Below are positions 1-6,976 of a DNA stretch of 10,359 bases, piece after piece. This DNA comes from Lactobacillaceae bacterium (GTDB lineage: Bacteria > Bacillota > Bacilli > Lactobacillales > Lactobacillaceae). Position numbers and translations under genes: made by a program. Location of the stretch: contig JAISIV010000083.1 in NCBI GenBank assembly GCA_031261865.1, positions 1 through 10,359 on the forward strand, read 5' to 3'. Every line of letters begins with the position of its first letter. Positions within the stretch are counted from its first letter, which is position 1. The notes under the pieces were generated by a model, which saw only the letters and a program-made list of their open reading frames with translations, did no database searches and was not told the DNA's origin.

Positions 1-15
1 AAGTATTTATTGTAA

Positions 16-42
16 CAAAAAAGGACCTAAAAGTCCTATTTT
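16..42 (-). terminator. Rho-independent terminator after the GlfT2-like gene
   Basis: On the minus strand a 5-bp stem AGGAC/GTCCT with a 6-nt loop is followed directly by a run of six T. It starts about 20 nt after the stop codon at 60-62. It closes the leftmost transcription unit of the locus. The stem is short but the T-tract is good. Confidence 0.75.
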
Positions 43-59
43 GCTAAAATTACAGTCAG

Positions 60-1817
60 TTACTTGTTCAATTTTAGGATGTCATCCCACATCTTTTCGC
101 TAGTTAGCTTATCTAAATCCTTACGTAGTCTACGTCCAACCCGGCGGTAGGACGTCCATAAGTGAAGTGCATCAAACACCGCTCTAAACATATTACCGAA
201 GAATTTTGACCGTTTAATGACCGCTAAAAAGCCTTTGCCATTTTCAGGATTCACGTAAAGAACATTTTTGTAACCAGCAATTTGCCGATAAGCAGGAAGA
301 GCAGTAAACGGTTGAACAATTACTTTCTTCTTGTCAAATGGGAACAATAATCGGTTGAACGTTAGGCGTCGCACGATTGTCGACAGCTTATCTTCAGCTA
401 AGCTACTTGTTTGAACGGTATCATAATCACCCACATTTATTTCATGCAAGGCGTCGGCCGAACCAACTTCGCGAATCTTCGGCAAAACATTTTTCATGTT
501 TGCGTTTGCAATCAGCCACTCGGGAGTCACATTTAAGAAATCCCGCAATGCCATACGCTGAACATCATTGTATGCATATCGTCCGGCCATAGCCGAATTC
601 AGAGCTAGCCGAATGTAATAAGGCACCACAGCAAATGGCTTATCCACAAATAGACTATGAACAATCAACTTGTTGCGTAAATCAAGATATTCAGTCATAG
701 GCGCGACCTTGTAGTCAAAATTCTCAGCAATTGCAGCAATTCCATTTCCCATGACCATGTTGAAATTGTTTAGCACGCCAAAAGAAACATCATCCCCACG
801 TACAAAGTAAGGCAGAGTCAAATGGTCGGTGTATGCAATTGGGAATGCATTGAACCACCACCCAAAATAACGATTTGGTTCTTCGTCGATCTCCTGTAAT
901 ATGATATCTCCGACCGACGTTGCGTCGGTATCACGGAACTTCGCCCACCATGTTGTCTCTGGAGAGAGAGTCGCTCCTCGTTCAATAAATTCATCTGGCC
1001 TGTCTTCATAAAACAGTGCAGCACCAACCGCTGTATTATCTTTTTCGGCAAACATCAAAATTTTATATGCCCGCTTGATACTCTCAATCTCCAAACTAGC
1101 ATCATCATCCATAAACAAGACATGGGTCGCAGTCGTATCGTTTTTGTAGTGCAAAAATCCTCGTGTAAAGCCACCAGAACCACCGGTGTTTTCATTTGGA
1201 ATAATTTGAACCCCCAACGCCTCTTCTTTGGTAATGTTTTGGGAATTGTCGACAACAATAAAATCAATCCTATCACGCCAAATTGGGTCATCCAATAACT
1301 GAGTCTTGATACGGCTAATGGCCGGTAATACATATGACTTGCGATTGAAATGAGTCACCGAAATTCCTAATTTCACTTCGCGGCGGGGCGTTTCGTCGGT
1401 TACCCAGCGCATATCCGTCAGGTTAACATCATTTTTTGCTATAACCTTTACATACAGTAATCCACTAAAGTCAAAGGGATTCGAAATGTCTAATTCAAAA
1501 ATCCGGGTCAAGTTGGGCGTAAGGGTCAAAGATTCAGCCTGTTTGAAGCCTTTGATTGTTCGATTCGACCAGTGCCAAAGCTCAATTTCGATTTCTCCAG
1601 CTCCAGCAACCTCTAAATAGATAGAATTGATACCTACTCGGTCTCTCCAAAGCGGAACGGAAAGTGCGTTGTAGTACGTATCAAATTCAGCATTAGCAAA
1701 CTTGGTCATTTCAAGTTCGTTATGCTCGTAGTAAACATTTCCGTGAGTGCGCACGTATTTTTCTGCAGAGCCTAGCGTTTGGTTACTAGGATAAATAAAA
1801 TTTTGAAGAACTGTCAT
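60..1817 (-). CDS. GlfT2-like galactofuranosyltransferase (GT2 family)
   Basis: A 585-aa protein resembling mycobacterial GlfT2, the processive enzyme that transfers galactofuranose from UDP-Galf to a lipid-linked acceptor at the cytoplasmic membrane face. Seen: an N-terminal region (about 1-145) with beta-rich character matching the GlfT2 N-terminal beta-sandwich; then a GT-A domain starting near 148, with the nucleotide-sugar motif NENTGGSGGFTRG (208-220), the metal-binding FMDDDA (235-240), the aromatic stretch WWFNAFP (320-326), and RGDDVSFG (340-347), whose Asp pair sits where the GlfT2 catalytic base lies. The C-terminal 380-585 is helical with basic clusters and may contact the membrane. 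Length is close to the mycobacterial enzyme (about 630 aa). ATG at 1817 follows a weak AGG 6 nt upstream. It lies 60 bp downstream of the GlfT1-like gene and is probably co-transcribed with it. Family is firm; substrate is inferred from motifs and from glf nearby. Confidence 0.85.
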   Translation of the reverse strand: MTVLQNFIYPSNQTLGSAEKYVRTHGNVYYEHNELEMTKFANAEFDTYYNALSVPLWRDRVGINSIYLEVAGAGEIEIELWHWSNRTIKGFKQAESLTLTPNLTRIFELDISNPFDFSGLLYVKVIAKNDVNLTDMRWVTDETPRREVKLGISVTHFNRKSYVLPAISRIKTQLLDDPIWRDRIDFIVVDNSQNITKEEALGVQIIPNENTGGSGGFTRGFLHYKNDTTATHVLFMDDDASLEIESIKRAYKILMFAEKDNTAVGAALFYEDRPDEFIERGATLSPETTWWAKFRDTDATSVGDIILQEIDEEPNRYFGWWFNAFPIAYTDHLTLPYFVRGDDVSFGVLNNFNMVMGNGIAAIAENFDYKVAPMTEYLDLRNKLIVHSLFVDKPFAVVPYYIRLALNSAMAGRYAYNDVQRMALRDFLNVTPEWLIANANMKNVLPKIREVGSADALHEINVGDYDTVQTSSLAEDKLSTIVRRLTFNRLLFPFDKKKVIVQPFTALPAYRQIAGYKNVLYVNPENGKGFLAVIKRSKFFGNMFRAVFDALHLWTSYRRVGRRLRKDLDKLTSEKMWDDILKLNK

Positions 1818-1877
1818 TTCTTGCCTACTTTTCTCATAATAGTATTCATTTCAGTATTACAGGAACAATTTAAAAAA

Positions 1878-2783
1878 TCAACGTGTTTCGGGCTTATCAG
1901 TTGAAGCAAACTCAATGACCGGCTTGAATTTCAGACCGTCAACAATACCCTTTAGCATAATTTTCAATCTGGCCTGACGTTGCGAAATATTTGGGGTGCT
2001 GATAAGTTTCACCAAATCAATTGCAATTCTAGCATCCGATTTCATTCTTCCTAGGAACGGACGCTTCTTACCATAGTAGATCTTATTTCTGTACGAATTA
2101 TAATACCTACCCACTCTATCCATATCATCAATCATGATATTCGAGCCGACGTTTGTAGCCATTTTATGCGTCACCTTCGCAGCTGGAACAAAATATCCTG
2201 GTGCAACCCTTGAAGCTCGTTCAGTATATTCGATGTCATCACCCCAGATGAAAAATTCTGAGATTGGCAAGCCAATTTGACAAATGATTTTTCGACTCAT
2301 AAGTAAGGAAACAAACGTCGCATTTAACAGCTCTACAGGCGTTTCTTGATTTTCAGGTACTCTTTTTAAGCTCCCCTTCGGAGCAGGATTATTCATTTTT
2401 GTCCGATGTCCATCCGTCCAACGGACATCAGAAGCCAAAAAACCAAAATCAGATACAGTTTCTGAAAAATCCAGCAGACTCTGTAAAGTATCAGGGTGGG
2501 GAATCGTATCGTCATCCATAAGCCAAACAAATTCATCATTAGTATTTTCCATAAAATGACGAATTCCTGCGTTGAAACCTCCAGCACCCCCGATATTCGT
2601 TTCTAGGCGAAGGTAATCAATTTCACTGCCTAAGCCACGCAAATAGTGTTGAGTGGGCTCGTCACTCGCATTGTCTACCACAATAATATGACTTACGGGT
2701 GTTGCTGAATTTTGCAAGGCTGTAATCACCTCTTTAAGCATTTCAAGCCGGTTGTAGGTGACGATTACGGCGCTTGTTTTCAT
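1878..2783 (-). CDS. GlfT1-like GT2 glycosyltransferase (probable galactofuranosyl- or rhamnosyltransferase)
   Basis: A 301-aa cytoplasmic GT-A enzyme. Seen: start MKTSAVIVTYNR, VVDNASD (37-43), NIGGAGGFNAG (63-73), the metal-binding WLMDDDT (87-93) and FIWGDDIEY (178-186), with a basic C-terminal third. The NIGGAGGFNAG plus WGDD pattern is typical of GlfT1, which adds the first Galf residues, and of related rhamnosyltransferases. ATG at 2783 was chosen over an in-frame ATG at 2816 because AGGAG lies 7 nt upstream of it, while the earlier ATG lies inside a terminator hairpin and has no ribosome binding site. It precedes the GlfT2-like gene, as an initiator/polymerase pair would. A terminator hairpin ends only about 18 nt upstream of the start, which makes its expression doubtful. 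Donor sugar is inferred, not seen. Confidence 0.85.
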   Translation of the reverse strand: MKTSAVIVTYNRLEMLKEVITALQNSATPVSHIIVVDNASDEPTQHYLRGLGSEIDYLRLETNIGGAGGFNAGIRHFMENTNDEFVWLMDDDTIPHPDTLQSLLDFSETVSDFGFLASDVRWTDGHRTKMNNPAPKGSLKRVPENQETPVELLNATFVSLLMSRKIICQIGLPISEFFIWGDDIEYTERASRVAPGYFVPAAKVTHKMATNVGSNIMIDDMDRVGRYYNSYRNKIYYGKKRPFLGRMKSDARIAIDLVKLISTPNISQRQARLKIMLKGIVDGLKFKPVIEFASTDKPETR

Positions 2784-2800
2784 GAATCTACTCCTGACGT

Positions 2801-2833
2801 AAAAAATAGCTGACATCTTACTATGATGTCAGC
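2801..2833 (-). terminator. Terminator or attenuator just upstream of the GlfT1-like gene
   Basis: On the minus strand GCTGACATC and GATGTCAGC form a perfect 9-bp stem with a 7-nt loop (2809-2833), followed by TATTTTTT (2808-2801). It follows the last stop of the decayed membrane gene (2846), so it was probably that gene's terminator. It ends only a few bases before the AGGAG that serves the GlfT1-like start at 2783, leaving no room for a promoter after it. Confidence 0.8.
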
Positions 2834-2844
2834 CAGACAAAACA

Positions 2845-2850
2845 ATTATA
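2845..2850 (-). promoter_or_regulatory. Candidate -10 box for the GlfT1-like/GlfT2-like pair
   Basis: A perfect TATAAT on the minus strand overlaps the stop codon of the membrane-gene remnant. The best -35 at 17-bp spacing is TAGCAA (2868-2873), only three of six matches. Transcription would begin around 2838, so the 9-bp hairpin would sit at the very 5' end of the mRNA. It is the only promoter-like site seen between the IS element and the GlfT1-like start. Confidence 0.3.
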
Positions 2851-3094
2851 CTTCTAATACACATCTTTTGCTACCATCATTCTTGACTAGGGCGACCAGC
2901 AGAAGCAAAAGGCACGTACTCCACACCACTGCGTTAAAAATTGGGACTGATTCTATGATCAAGGTATACCATTTTTTTACAGTCGTCAAGCACAGCTTGG
3001 AATGATCCAAAACATGTGAGGATAAGACCCCACACCATACAGAAAGGCAAACAGTATCGACTATAATGCATTGTGTTTCGAAAACACCAAGCTG
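2846..3094 (-). pseudogene. 3' part of a decayed polytopic membrane protein gene, split by the IS21 element
   Basis: Once the IS element and one target copy are removed, this stretch continues the frame of 5323-5448. The joined frame reads FLWLGVMSAW across the junction, then MHYSRYCLPF and a hydrophobic run MVWGLILTCFGSFQAV, and stops at 2934-2936. A second frame, open here down to the stop at 2846, carries another strong membrane segment (FNAVVWSTCLLLLLVALV) followed by a charged tail ending at that stop. One frameshift near 2935-2950 would join the two. A terminator follows directly, as expected for a gene end. The RYxLP motif before a membrane helix recalls GT-C transferases and O-antigen-type polymerases, but the family is not recognised with certainty. 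Flippase is another option. Confidence 0.5.
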
Positions 3095-3100
3095 ACATTA
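3095..3100. repeat. Target-site duplication, left copy (ACATTA)
   Basis: ACATTA immediately left of the IS terminus at 3101 is repeated exactly at 5322-5327, immediately right of the other terminus. A 6-bp duplication is within the range known for IS21-family transposition. Confidence 0.9.
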
Positions 3101-3139
3101 TGTCAAGGGCCATGAAAAAATGACCGAAAAAGGCCATCA
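3101..3139. repeat. IS21 terminal inverted repeat, left (istB side)
   Basis: Begins TGTCAAGGGCCAT and ends AGGCCATCA. It matches the reverse complement of 5283-5321 at 31 of 39 positions without gaps. The GGGCCAT and AGGCCATCA blocks are fully conserved. Confidence 0.9.
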
Positions 3140-3156
3140 AAAATGTCGTTTTTCGG
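3114..3156 (-). terminator. Terminator-like hairpin after istB, within the IS end
   Basis: On the minus strand CCGAAAAA (3156-3149) pairs with TTTTTCGG (3131-3124), a perfect 8-bp match with a 17-nt loop, followed by TCATTTTTTC. It begins 11 nt after the istB stop and overlaps the left terminal repeat. It would limit read-through from the IS into the genes downstream. The loop is long, so strength is uncertain. Confidence 0.5.
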
Positions 3157-3167
3157 CCATCTAATGG

Positions 3168-3923
3168 CTAGTCTTTACGTGTTTGGCTGCGATAGTAGTC
3201 CATCATTCTGTATGATTTTCCAATAATTTGAATTCTAACTGAATGATGCACAAGCCGATCGAGTATCGCGTTTGCTTGTGCGTCAGGCATAAAGTCAGCC
3301 CACTGGCTGAGTGGTAAATTGGTCGTCACGATTGTGGCGGCCTTTTCATATCGCTCATTAATCACTTGGAAGAAGAAGTTGGCGGACTCCTCATCCATAG
3401 GCATAAACCCAATCTCGTCAATGATAAGCAAAGGAACTTTACGATATTTCTTCAATGCAGCTTCTAGCGTGCCTCTGGCTTCAGACCCGTTTAGATGCTG
3501 AATCATGCGCTGGGCGGTTGTAAATATAACATCTTTGTCATGATTGATGGCTTCTAGGCCAATCGCAGTCGCAATATGTGTTTTACCAACCCCTGGAGAT
3601 CCGATTAGGATGATATTTTTAGCTTCATCCATAAAACGCAAGGTCCTTAGCTCGAGGACTTTAGTCCTGTCGATGTTGGGTTGGTAATTAAAATCAAACT
3701 CTTCAAACCCCTTTAAATATGGGAAGTGAGCTCTATGCACTCGCTGGGCGCGAACGTTGAGCTTACGCTCTTCCAATTCGTACTTGGTTAAGATATTTAG
3801 GGCTTCTGTCAGTGAGACACTCTGTAATTCTGGCGAGTCCAGCAGCCTATCTAAATTGGTGCGAATGTTACTCAGTCGCAGCTTTGTTAGGTTCTGTTTC
3901 AATTGTTCAAAATCAGTCGTCAT
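3168..3923 (-). CDS. istB: IstB, AAA+ ATPase helper of the IS21 transposase
   Basis: A 251-aa ATPase that, in the IS21 family, assembles on target DNA and activates the IstA transposase. Seen: an N-terminal helical domain (1-65); Walker A GSPGVGKT (108-115); Walker B LLIIDEIG (165-172) with the catalytic Asp-Glu; sensor-1 TTN (200-202); and an arginine-containing ILDRLVHHSV (220-229). Length is the family norm, and no lesion is visible. The start is taken at ATG 3923 (MTTDFEQLKQ), which overlaps the end of istA by 11 nt, the usual coupled arrangement. An upstream in-frame start would only add residues that lie inside istA and have no family likeness. Confidence is high for identity. Confidence 0.95.
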   Translation of the reverse strand: MTTDFEQLKQNLTKLRLSNIRTNLDRLLDSPELQSVSLTEALNILTKYELEERKLNVRAQRVHRAHFPYLKGFEEFDFNYQPNIDRTKVLELRTLRFMDEAKNIILIGSPGVGKTHIATAIGLEAINHDKDVIFTTAQRMIQHLNGSEARGTLEAALKKYRKVPLLIIDEIGFMPMDEESANFFFQVINERYEKAATIVTTNLPLSQWADFMPDAQANAILDRLVHHSVRIQIIGKSYRMMDYYRSQTRKD

Positions 3924-5183
3924 AACGCCAACCATCGCCTTCCTCATGACTAAACATGAAGTCATAATCAACCATTTGTTCACGCATGAATGCTGTTACT
4001 TCGTCATCGCTGGCATCTTTCTTAAGGTCTGAACGTAAGATTTGGACAACGTCATCTTCGTTATAGCTGAGCCTTGTTTGATTATCAGTCGGAATGATTG
4101 TGTGCGTCCGGACGACTTCACCGTTATAATAAATGTACAATTCATTTTCGGTAGTGATGATTTCAACTTTTTTACCGATAAATTGACTGGGAACTGAGTA
4201 CTTTTTGCGTTTATAGTCAATCATTGATTCTCTTGAAACCTTTCGATAATGGCGGTTATCGATATGTGTTTGAACCAGTGCTTGATTAAACGGCAGAAGG
4301 TACTCTTTTTCGTCCAAGAAGCGAATCATCGGTTCCTCGTCAATGGCCTGTGACACCTGATTATTGAGGTTATCCCAAATTTCATAGATGGCGCCATGGA
4401 AGTCCGTCGGATCATGATACTCATAATCATAAGCCTGTAAATGTCGCTTCACGACTCCAGCGACACTTTCGATTTTTCCTTTAGTTTGCGGTCTGTAGGC
4501 TTGGTGGGTAATCGGTTTGAATCCAGCATCATGTGCGAATGCTTCGAAGCGAGGGCTCAATTCTTTGTTTTCAAACGAGCCTTTATGAACTACTACTTGG
4601 CGCATGTTATCGAACCAAATTTCATAGGGCACACCACCGATATCTTCGAACGCATCAGCTAACGCTTGGAACAGCGTTGTTTGATGACGGTCAGTGACCA
4701 GCTTAATAAAACTACGACGAGAGTATCCCAGGACAAACAAGAATACAGTGAACGTATACGCAGTACCGTCCTTGGTATGAAGCGTAACGTCTTCTTTCCA
4801 ATCCACCTGGGCCGAGAGGCCTGGGGTGGTTTCAATGCGAATTGTGGCGCGACGGACCTTTTCAGCTTTATACTGCTTTGCGTATCGCTTTACGGTGTTG
4901 TAGCTACCTGTATAACCACGGTGTCGAATAAAGTTATAAGCGGGCATACCAGCCACGCCACGATCAAACTGTCATTTAGAATCTCCTTGTACTCATCCAA
5001 GATTGATGCACGGACTCGCTTAACTTCCACGGGCTGTTCACCTCGCAAGATATCCAGTTGCTTTTGGTATGCCCGCTTTACTGTCCGCGGGTCCACCCGA
5101 TAGGCCCGGGCAATTTCTGCGAAATTAGGACGTAAATCTTCCATTGCTAACCTCCGTAGGGTTTGGTTCAGATCGTAATACAT
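3913..5183 (-). pseudogene. istA: istA, IS21 transposase, frameshifted
   Basis: IstA is the DDE transposase of IS21 elements. The upstream frame starts at ATG 5183 with GGAGG 6 nt before it (MYYDLNQTLRRLAM) and holds the helix-turn-helix NFAEIARAYRVDPRTVKRAY. It leaves the family pattern near 4970, just after EYKEILND. The downstream frame takes over at once with FDRGVAGMPAYNFIRHRGYTG and runs to the stop at 3913. It contains the catalytic residues in AQVDWKE, EIWFDNMRQ and QTKGKIES. The span is 1271 nt; adding one nucleotide gives 424 codons, so a single-base deletion around 4968-4974 (perhaps an A after GAC) explains it. The result would be a 423-aa protein, normal for the family. No convincing slippery site is visible, so programmed frameshifting is unlikely. 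Sequencing error is the other option. Confidence 0.85.
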
Positions 5184-5240
5184 AAAGTACCTCCAAAATA
5201 AAAGAATAGAAGTAATATACAAAACGATTGAAAATAAAAA

Positions 5241-5300
5241 GTCGTAAACAAGTCACCGAACATGTCGGTTTTCCGACATGCCTGATGGCCTATTTACGAC
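5241..5300. repeat. 60-bp nested palindrome in the IS21 right end
   Basis: CATGTCGG-TTTT-CCGACATG (5261-5280) is a perfect hairpin. GTCGTAAA (5241-5248) and TTTACGAC (5293-5300) form a second perfect pair with exactly the same centre. The 12-nt spacers between them match only in part. It lies between the terminal repeat and the istA start, and overlaps the right terminal repeat. Confidence 0.85.
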
Positions 5301-5321
5301 ATTTTACGATGGCCCTTTACA
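5283..5321. repeat. IS21 terminal inverted repeat, right (istA side)
   Basis: Ends with GGCCCTTTACA at 5321. Its reverse complement matches 3101-3139 at 31 of 39 positions, and the element's boundary is fixed by the adjoining ACATTA duplication. Confidence 0.9.
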
Positions 5322-5327
5322 ACATTA
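5322..5327. repeat. Target-site duplication, right copy (ACATTA)
   Basis: Exact copy of 3095-3100, directly adjoining the right terminus of the IS21 element. Confidence 0.9.
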
Positions 5328-5448
5328 CGCCCAACCACAAAAACTACGAATCCAACACATAGTTAAACCTGAATAACTATCCAATTAATCATTTGTTGGA
5401 GAGGAAAAAGATTGCAAACCCAATTACATAAACATACGAATAAAAAAT
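5323..5448 (-). pseudogene. 5' visible part of the decayed membrane protein gene, split by IS21
   Basis: In the minus frame that joins onto 3094 after IS removal, this stretch encodes a membrane helix (FYSYVYVIGFAIFFLSNK) followed by LFRFNYVLDS and FLWLG, but is broken by stops at 5389-5391, 5377-5379 and 5344-5346. Several nonsense codons plus a downstream frameshift show that the gene has decayed by point changes and not only through the IS insertion. The frame degrades further upstream and no start can be given. Function is unknown; see 2846-3094 for the 3' part. Confidence 0.45.
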
Positions 5449-5681
5449 TCACGGTATTTCTAACATCTATTAGAGCTGAATACTCGACAAAGCAATTTCC
5501 CAGTTTCAATCTTTCTTTCAGAGAATAACTGCACTTTCGAGAGTCCCCGTGCGTACAGATGGGCGTTCTTTTCAGTGCCGCTAATATATAAATTGGGAGC
5601 GCACTGAACACCGAAGAATCAGGCCGCCCAAAACTGTCGGTTTAAAATTTCGTCAACCACCTGCGTACATCTGCAAAGCTT
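5449..5681. other. Non-coding or fully degraded stretch between the membrane-gene remnant and the glf terminator
   Basis: No frame here gives a recognisable protein on either strand. The longest open stretch on the minus strand (start at 5611) has no ribosome binding site and runs out of frame with the membrane-protein remnant. It may hold the ruined 5' end or the old promoter of the decayed gene. I see no clear promoter, repeat or RNA gene. Confidence 0.4.
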
Positions 5682-5720
5682 TAAAAAATAAAAACAACCA
5701 ATCAAAAACATGACTGGTTG
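5682..5720 (-). terminator. Rho-independent terminator of glf
   Basis: On the minus strand CAACCAGTC (5720-5712) pairs with GATTGGTTG (5703-5695) over 9 bp with one G-U pair and an 8-nt loop, followed by TTTTTATTTTTT. It begins 17 nt after the glf stop codon and separates glf from the region further left. Confidence 0.88.
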
Positions 5721-5737
5721 CCATAAACGTACCAAAT

Positions 5738-6916
5738 TTAGTGTTCTTCGTCGTGAGCGAAGTTGAAGCTTGAAGGAATCTTAAATTCCTTACGTACCTC
5801 ATTCAAGGCTGCATTAAAGACTTGGTCCATATCGAAGTAACGGTATTGTCCCAAACGTCCGCCAAAGATAAATTGTTCCTTGTGTTGACGTGCTTCCTTA
5901 GCGTATTCCTTGTACAAGTTCGTGTTCTTCTCGTCGTTAACTGGGTAGTAAGCCTCCTTCGTGCGATCCCAAGTTTGTGGGTACTCGCGAGTGATGATTG
6001 TCTTACCCTCGTCAGCCAAACCGTCGAAGTGCTTCCATTCCATAACACGTGTGTAAGGTGTTTCAGCATCTGTGTAGTTGATAACTGAATTTCCTTGGTA
6101 GTTATCTGACTCGATAACTTCGTGTTCGAAGCGTAATGAACGGTACTCCAATTCTCCAAACTTATAATCGAAGAATTGGTCAATCATTCCTGTGTACAAG
6201 ATACGAGGGAACTCCGCGATGTATTCATCCTTGCGCTCAAAGAAATCTTCATTCAAGCGCACATCGATCAAACCGTTATCCAACATCTTTTCAAAGATTT
6301 GTGTGTAACCTCCGATAGGAATACCTTGATAACGGTGGTTGAAGTAGTTGTTATCGTAGATGAAACGAACTGGCAAACGCTTGATGATAAAGGCTGGCAA
6401 TTCAGTAGCCTTACGTCCCCATTGCTTTTCAGTGTAACCTTTAATCAACTTCTCGTAGATATCTGTACCAATCAATGAGATAGCTTGCTCTTCCAGGTTA
6501 CGTGGCTCACGGTCACCCAAATCAGCCAAAGCAGCCTTCTTTTGCTCTTCAATCTTAGCCTTCGCTTCGTCAGGCGTCTTCGTTCCCCACATTTCGTAGA
6601 AGGTGTTCATGTTGAATGGTAAGTTGTATAACTTCCCCTTGTAGTTGGCCACAACTTGGTTTTGGTATCCGTTAAATTCAGCGAATTGACGGATGTAGTC
6701 CCAAACTTCCTTGTTATCTGTGTGAAAAATGTGTGCACCGAAATCGTGAACCGTAATACCATGCTCAGTGTGTGTGTACATGTTCCCAGCGATGTGTGGG
6801 CGCTTCTCAATAATCAATGAGCGCTTTCCACGCTTAGCAGCTTCATAGGCGAAAATTGAACCAAATGGTCCGGCACCAACAATCAAGTAGTCGTAATTAT
6901 TATCATTCAAAGTCAT
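5738..6916 (-). CDS. glf: UDP-galactopyranose mutase
   Basis: A 392-aa cytoplasmic flavoenzyme that converts UDP-galactopyranose to UDP-galactofuranose, the donor for the GlfT-like enzymes at the left of the window. Seen: the FAD-binding Rossmann loop GAGPFG (14-19) with EKRPHIAGN (37-45); HDFGAHIFHTD (57-67); KGYTEKQWGR (159-168); YQGIPIGGYT (196-205); the active-site Arg region YTRVMEWKHF (288-297); and the C-terminal flavin motif GRLGQYRYFDMD (353-364). Length is normal for the family and no catalytic residue appears lost. ATG at 6916 has GGAAGGAAA upstream. It has its own promoter candidate and terminator, so it is probably monocistronic. Its codons are strongly biased (nearly all Lys as AAG, Leu often TTG, many AAC/TAC/GAC), unlike the AAA/ATA-rich genes beside it, which suggests high expression or a different history. 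Confidence 0.97.
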   Translation of the reverse strand: MTLNDNNYDYLIVGAGPFGSIFAYEAAKRGKRSLIIEKRPHIAGNMYTHTEHGITVHDFGAHIFHTDNKEVWDYIRQFAEFNGYQNQVVANYKGKLYNLPFNMNTFYEMWGTKTPDEAKAKIEEQKKAALADLGDREPRNLEEQAISLIGTDIYEKLIKGYTEKQWGRKATELPAFIIKRLPVRFIYDNNYFNHRYQGIPIGGYTQIFEKMLDNGLIDVRLNEDFFERKDEYIAEFPRILYTGMIDQFFDYKFGELEYRSLRFEHEVIESDNYQGNSVINYTDAETPYTRVMEWKHFDGLADEGKTIITREYPQTWDRTKEAYYPVNDEKNTNLYKEYAKEARQHKEQFIFGGRLGQYRYFDMDQVFNAALNEVRKEFKIPSSFNFAHDEEH

Positions 6917-6948
6917 GATCTTTTTCCTTCCGATTTTAGAAAATACAT

Positions 6949-6976
6949 ATTATAAAATAACACACGTTGCACGCAA
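6949..6976 (-). promoter_or_regulatory. Candidate promoter of glf
   Basis: A perfect -10 TATAAT (6954-6949, minus strand) lies 32 nt upstream of the glf ATG. A weak -35 TTGCGT (6976-6971) precedes it with a 16-bp spacer. The position is right for a short leader carrying the GGAAGG ribosome binding site. The -35 matches only TTG of the consensus, so an activator may be needed. Confidence 0.5.

Larger units (their letters stand above)
3101..5321 (-). mobile_element. IS21-family insertion sequence, 2221 bp
   Basis: A complete element: istA and istB in the family's usual order and overlap, 39-bp imperfect terminal inverted repeats starting TGT, and a perfect 6-bp target duplication outside. It is oriented like the surrounding genes (reading right to left). 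The repeated GGCCAT words inside both ends match the multiple subterminal repeats typical of IS21 elements, which IstA binds. It sits inside a dead membrane-protein gene between glf and the Galf transferase pair. Because istA is frameshifted, the copy is probably immobile unless another copy supplies transposase. The clean duplication shows that it arrived by transposition here and that no later rearrangement has separated its two ends. Confidence 0.93.

Noticed and set aside
2934..3140. Minus-strand frame starting inside the IS left end as an independent 68-aa protein
   Set aside because: Its start codons lie in the IS terminal repeat; the part outside continues the frame of the interrupted membrane gene, so it is a fragment of that pseudogene.
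4965..4976. Programmed ribosomal frameshift between the two istA frames
   Set aside because: No slippery heptamer or downstream stimulatory structure was apparent, and the frame change falls inside a conserved stretch, which fits a base deletion better.
4666..5103. Plus-strand open frame of 145 codons opposite istA
   Set aside because: Antisense shadow of the transposase gene, with no start signal and no recognisable motif.
5363..5611. Minus-strand open frame of 82 codons between glf and the IS element
   Set aside because: No ribosome binding site, odd Cys-rich composition, and a different frame from the membrane-helix remnant that continues across the IS.
5822..6478. Several plus-strand open frames opposite glf
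   Set aside because: They mirror the strongly biased codons of glf, lack ribosome binding sites and show no protein-like pattern.
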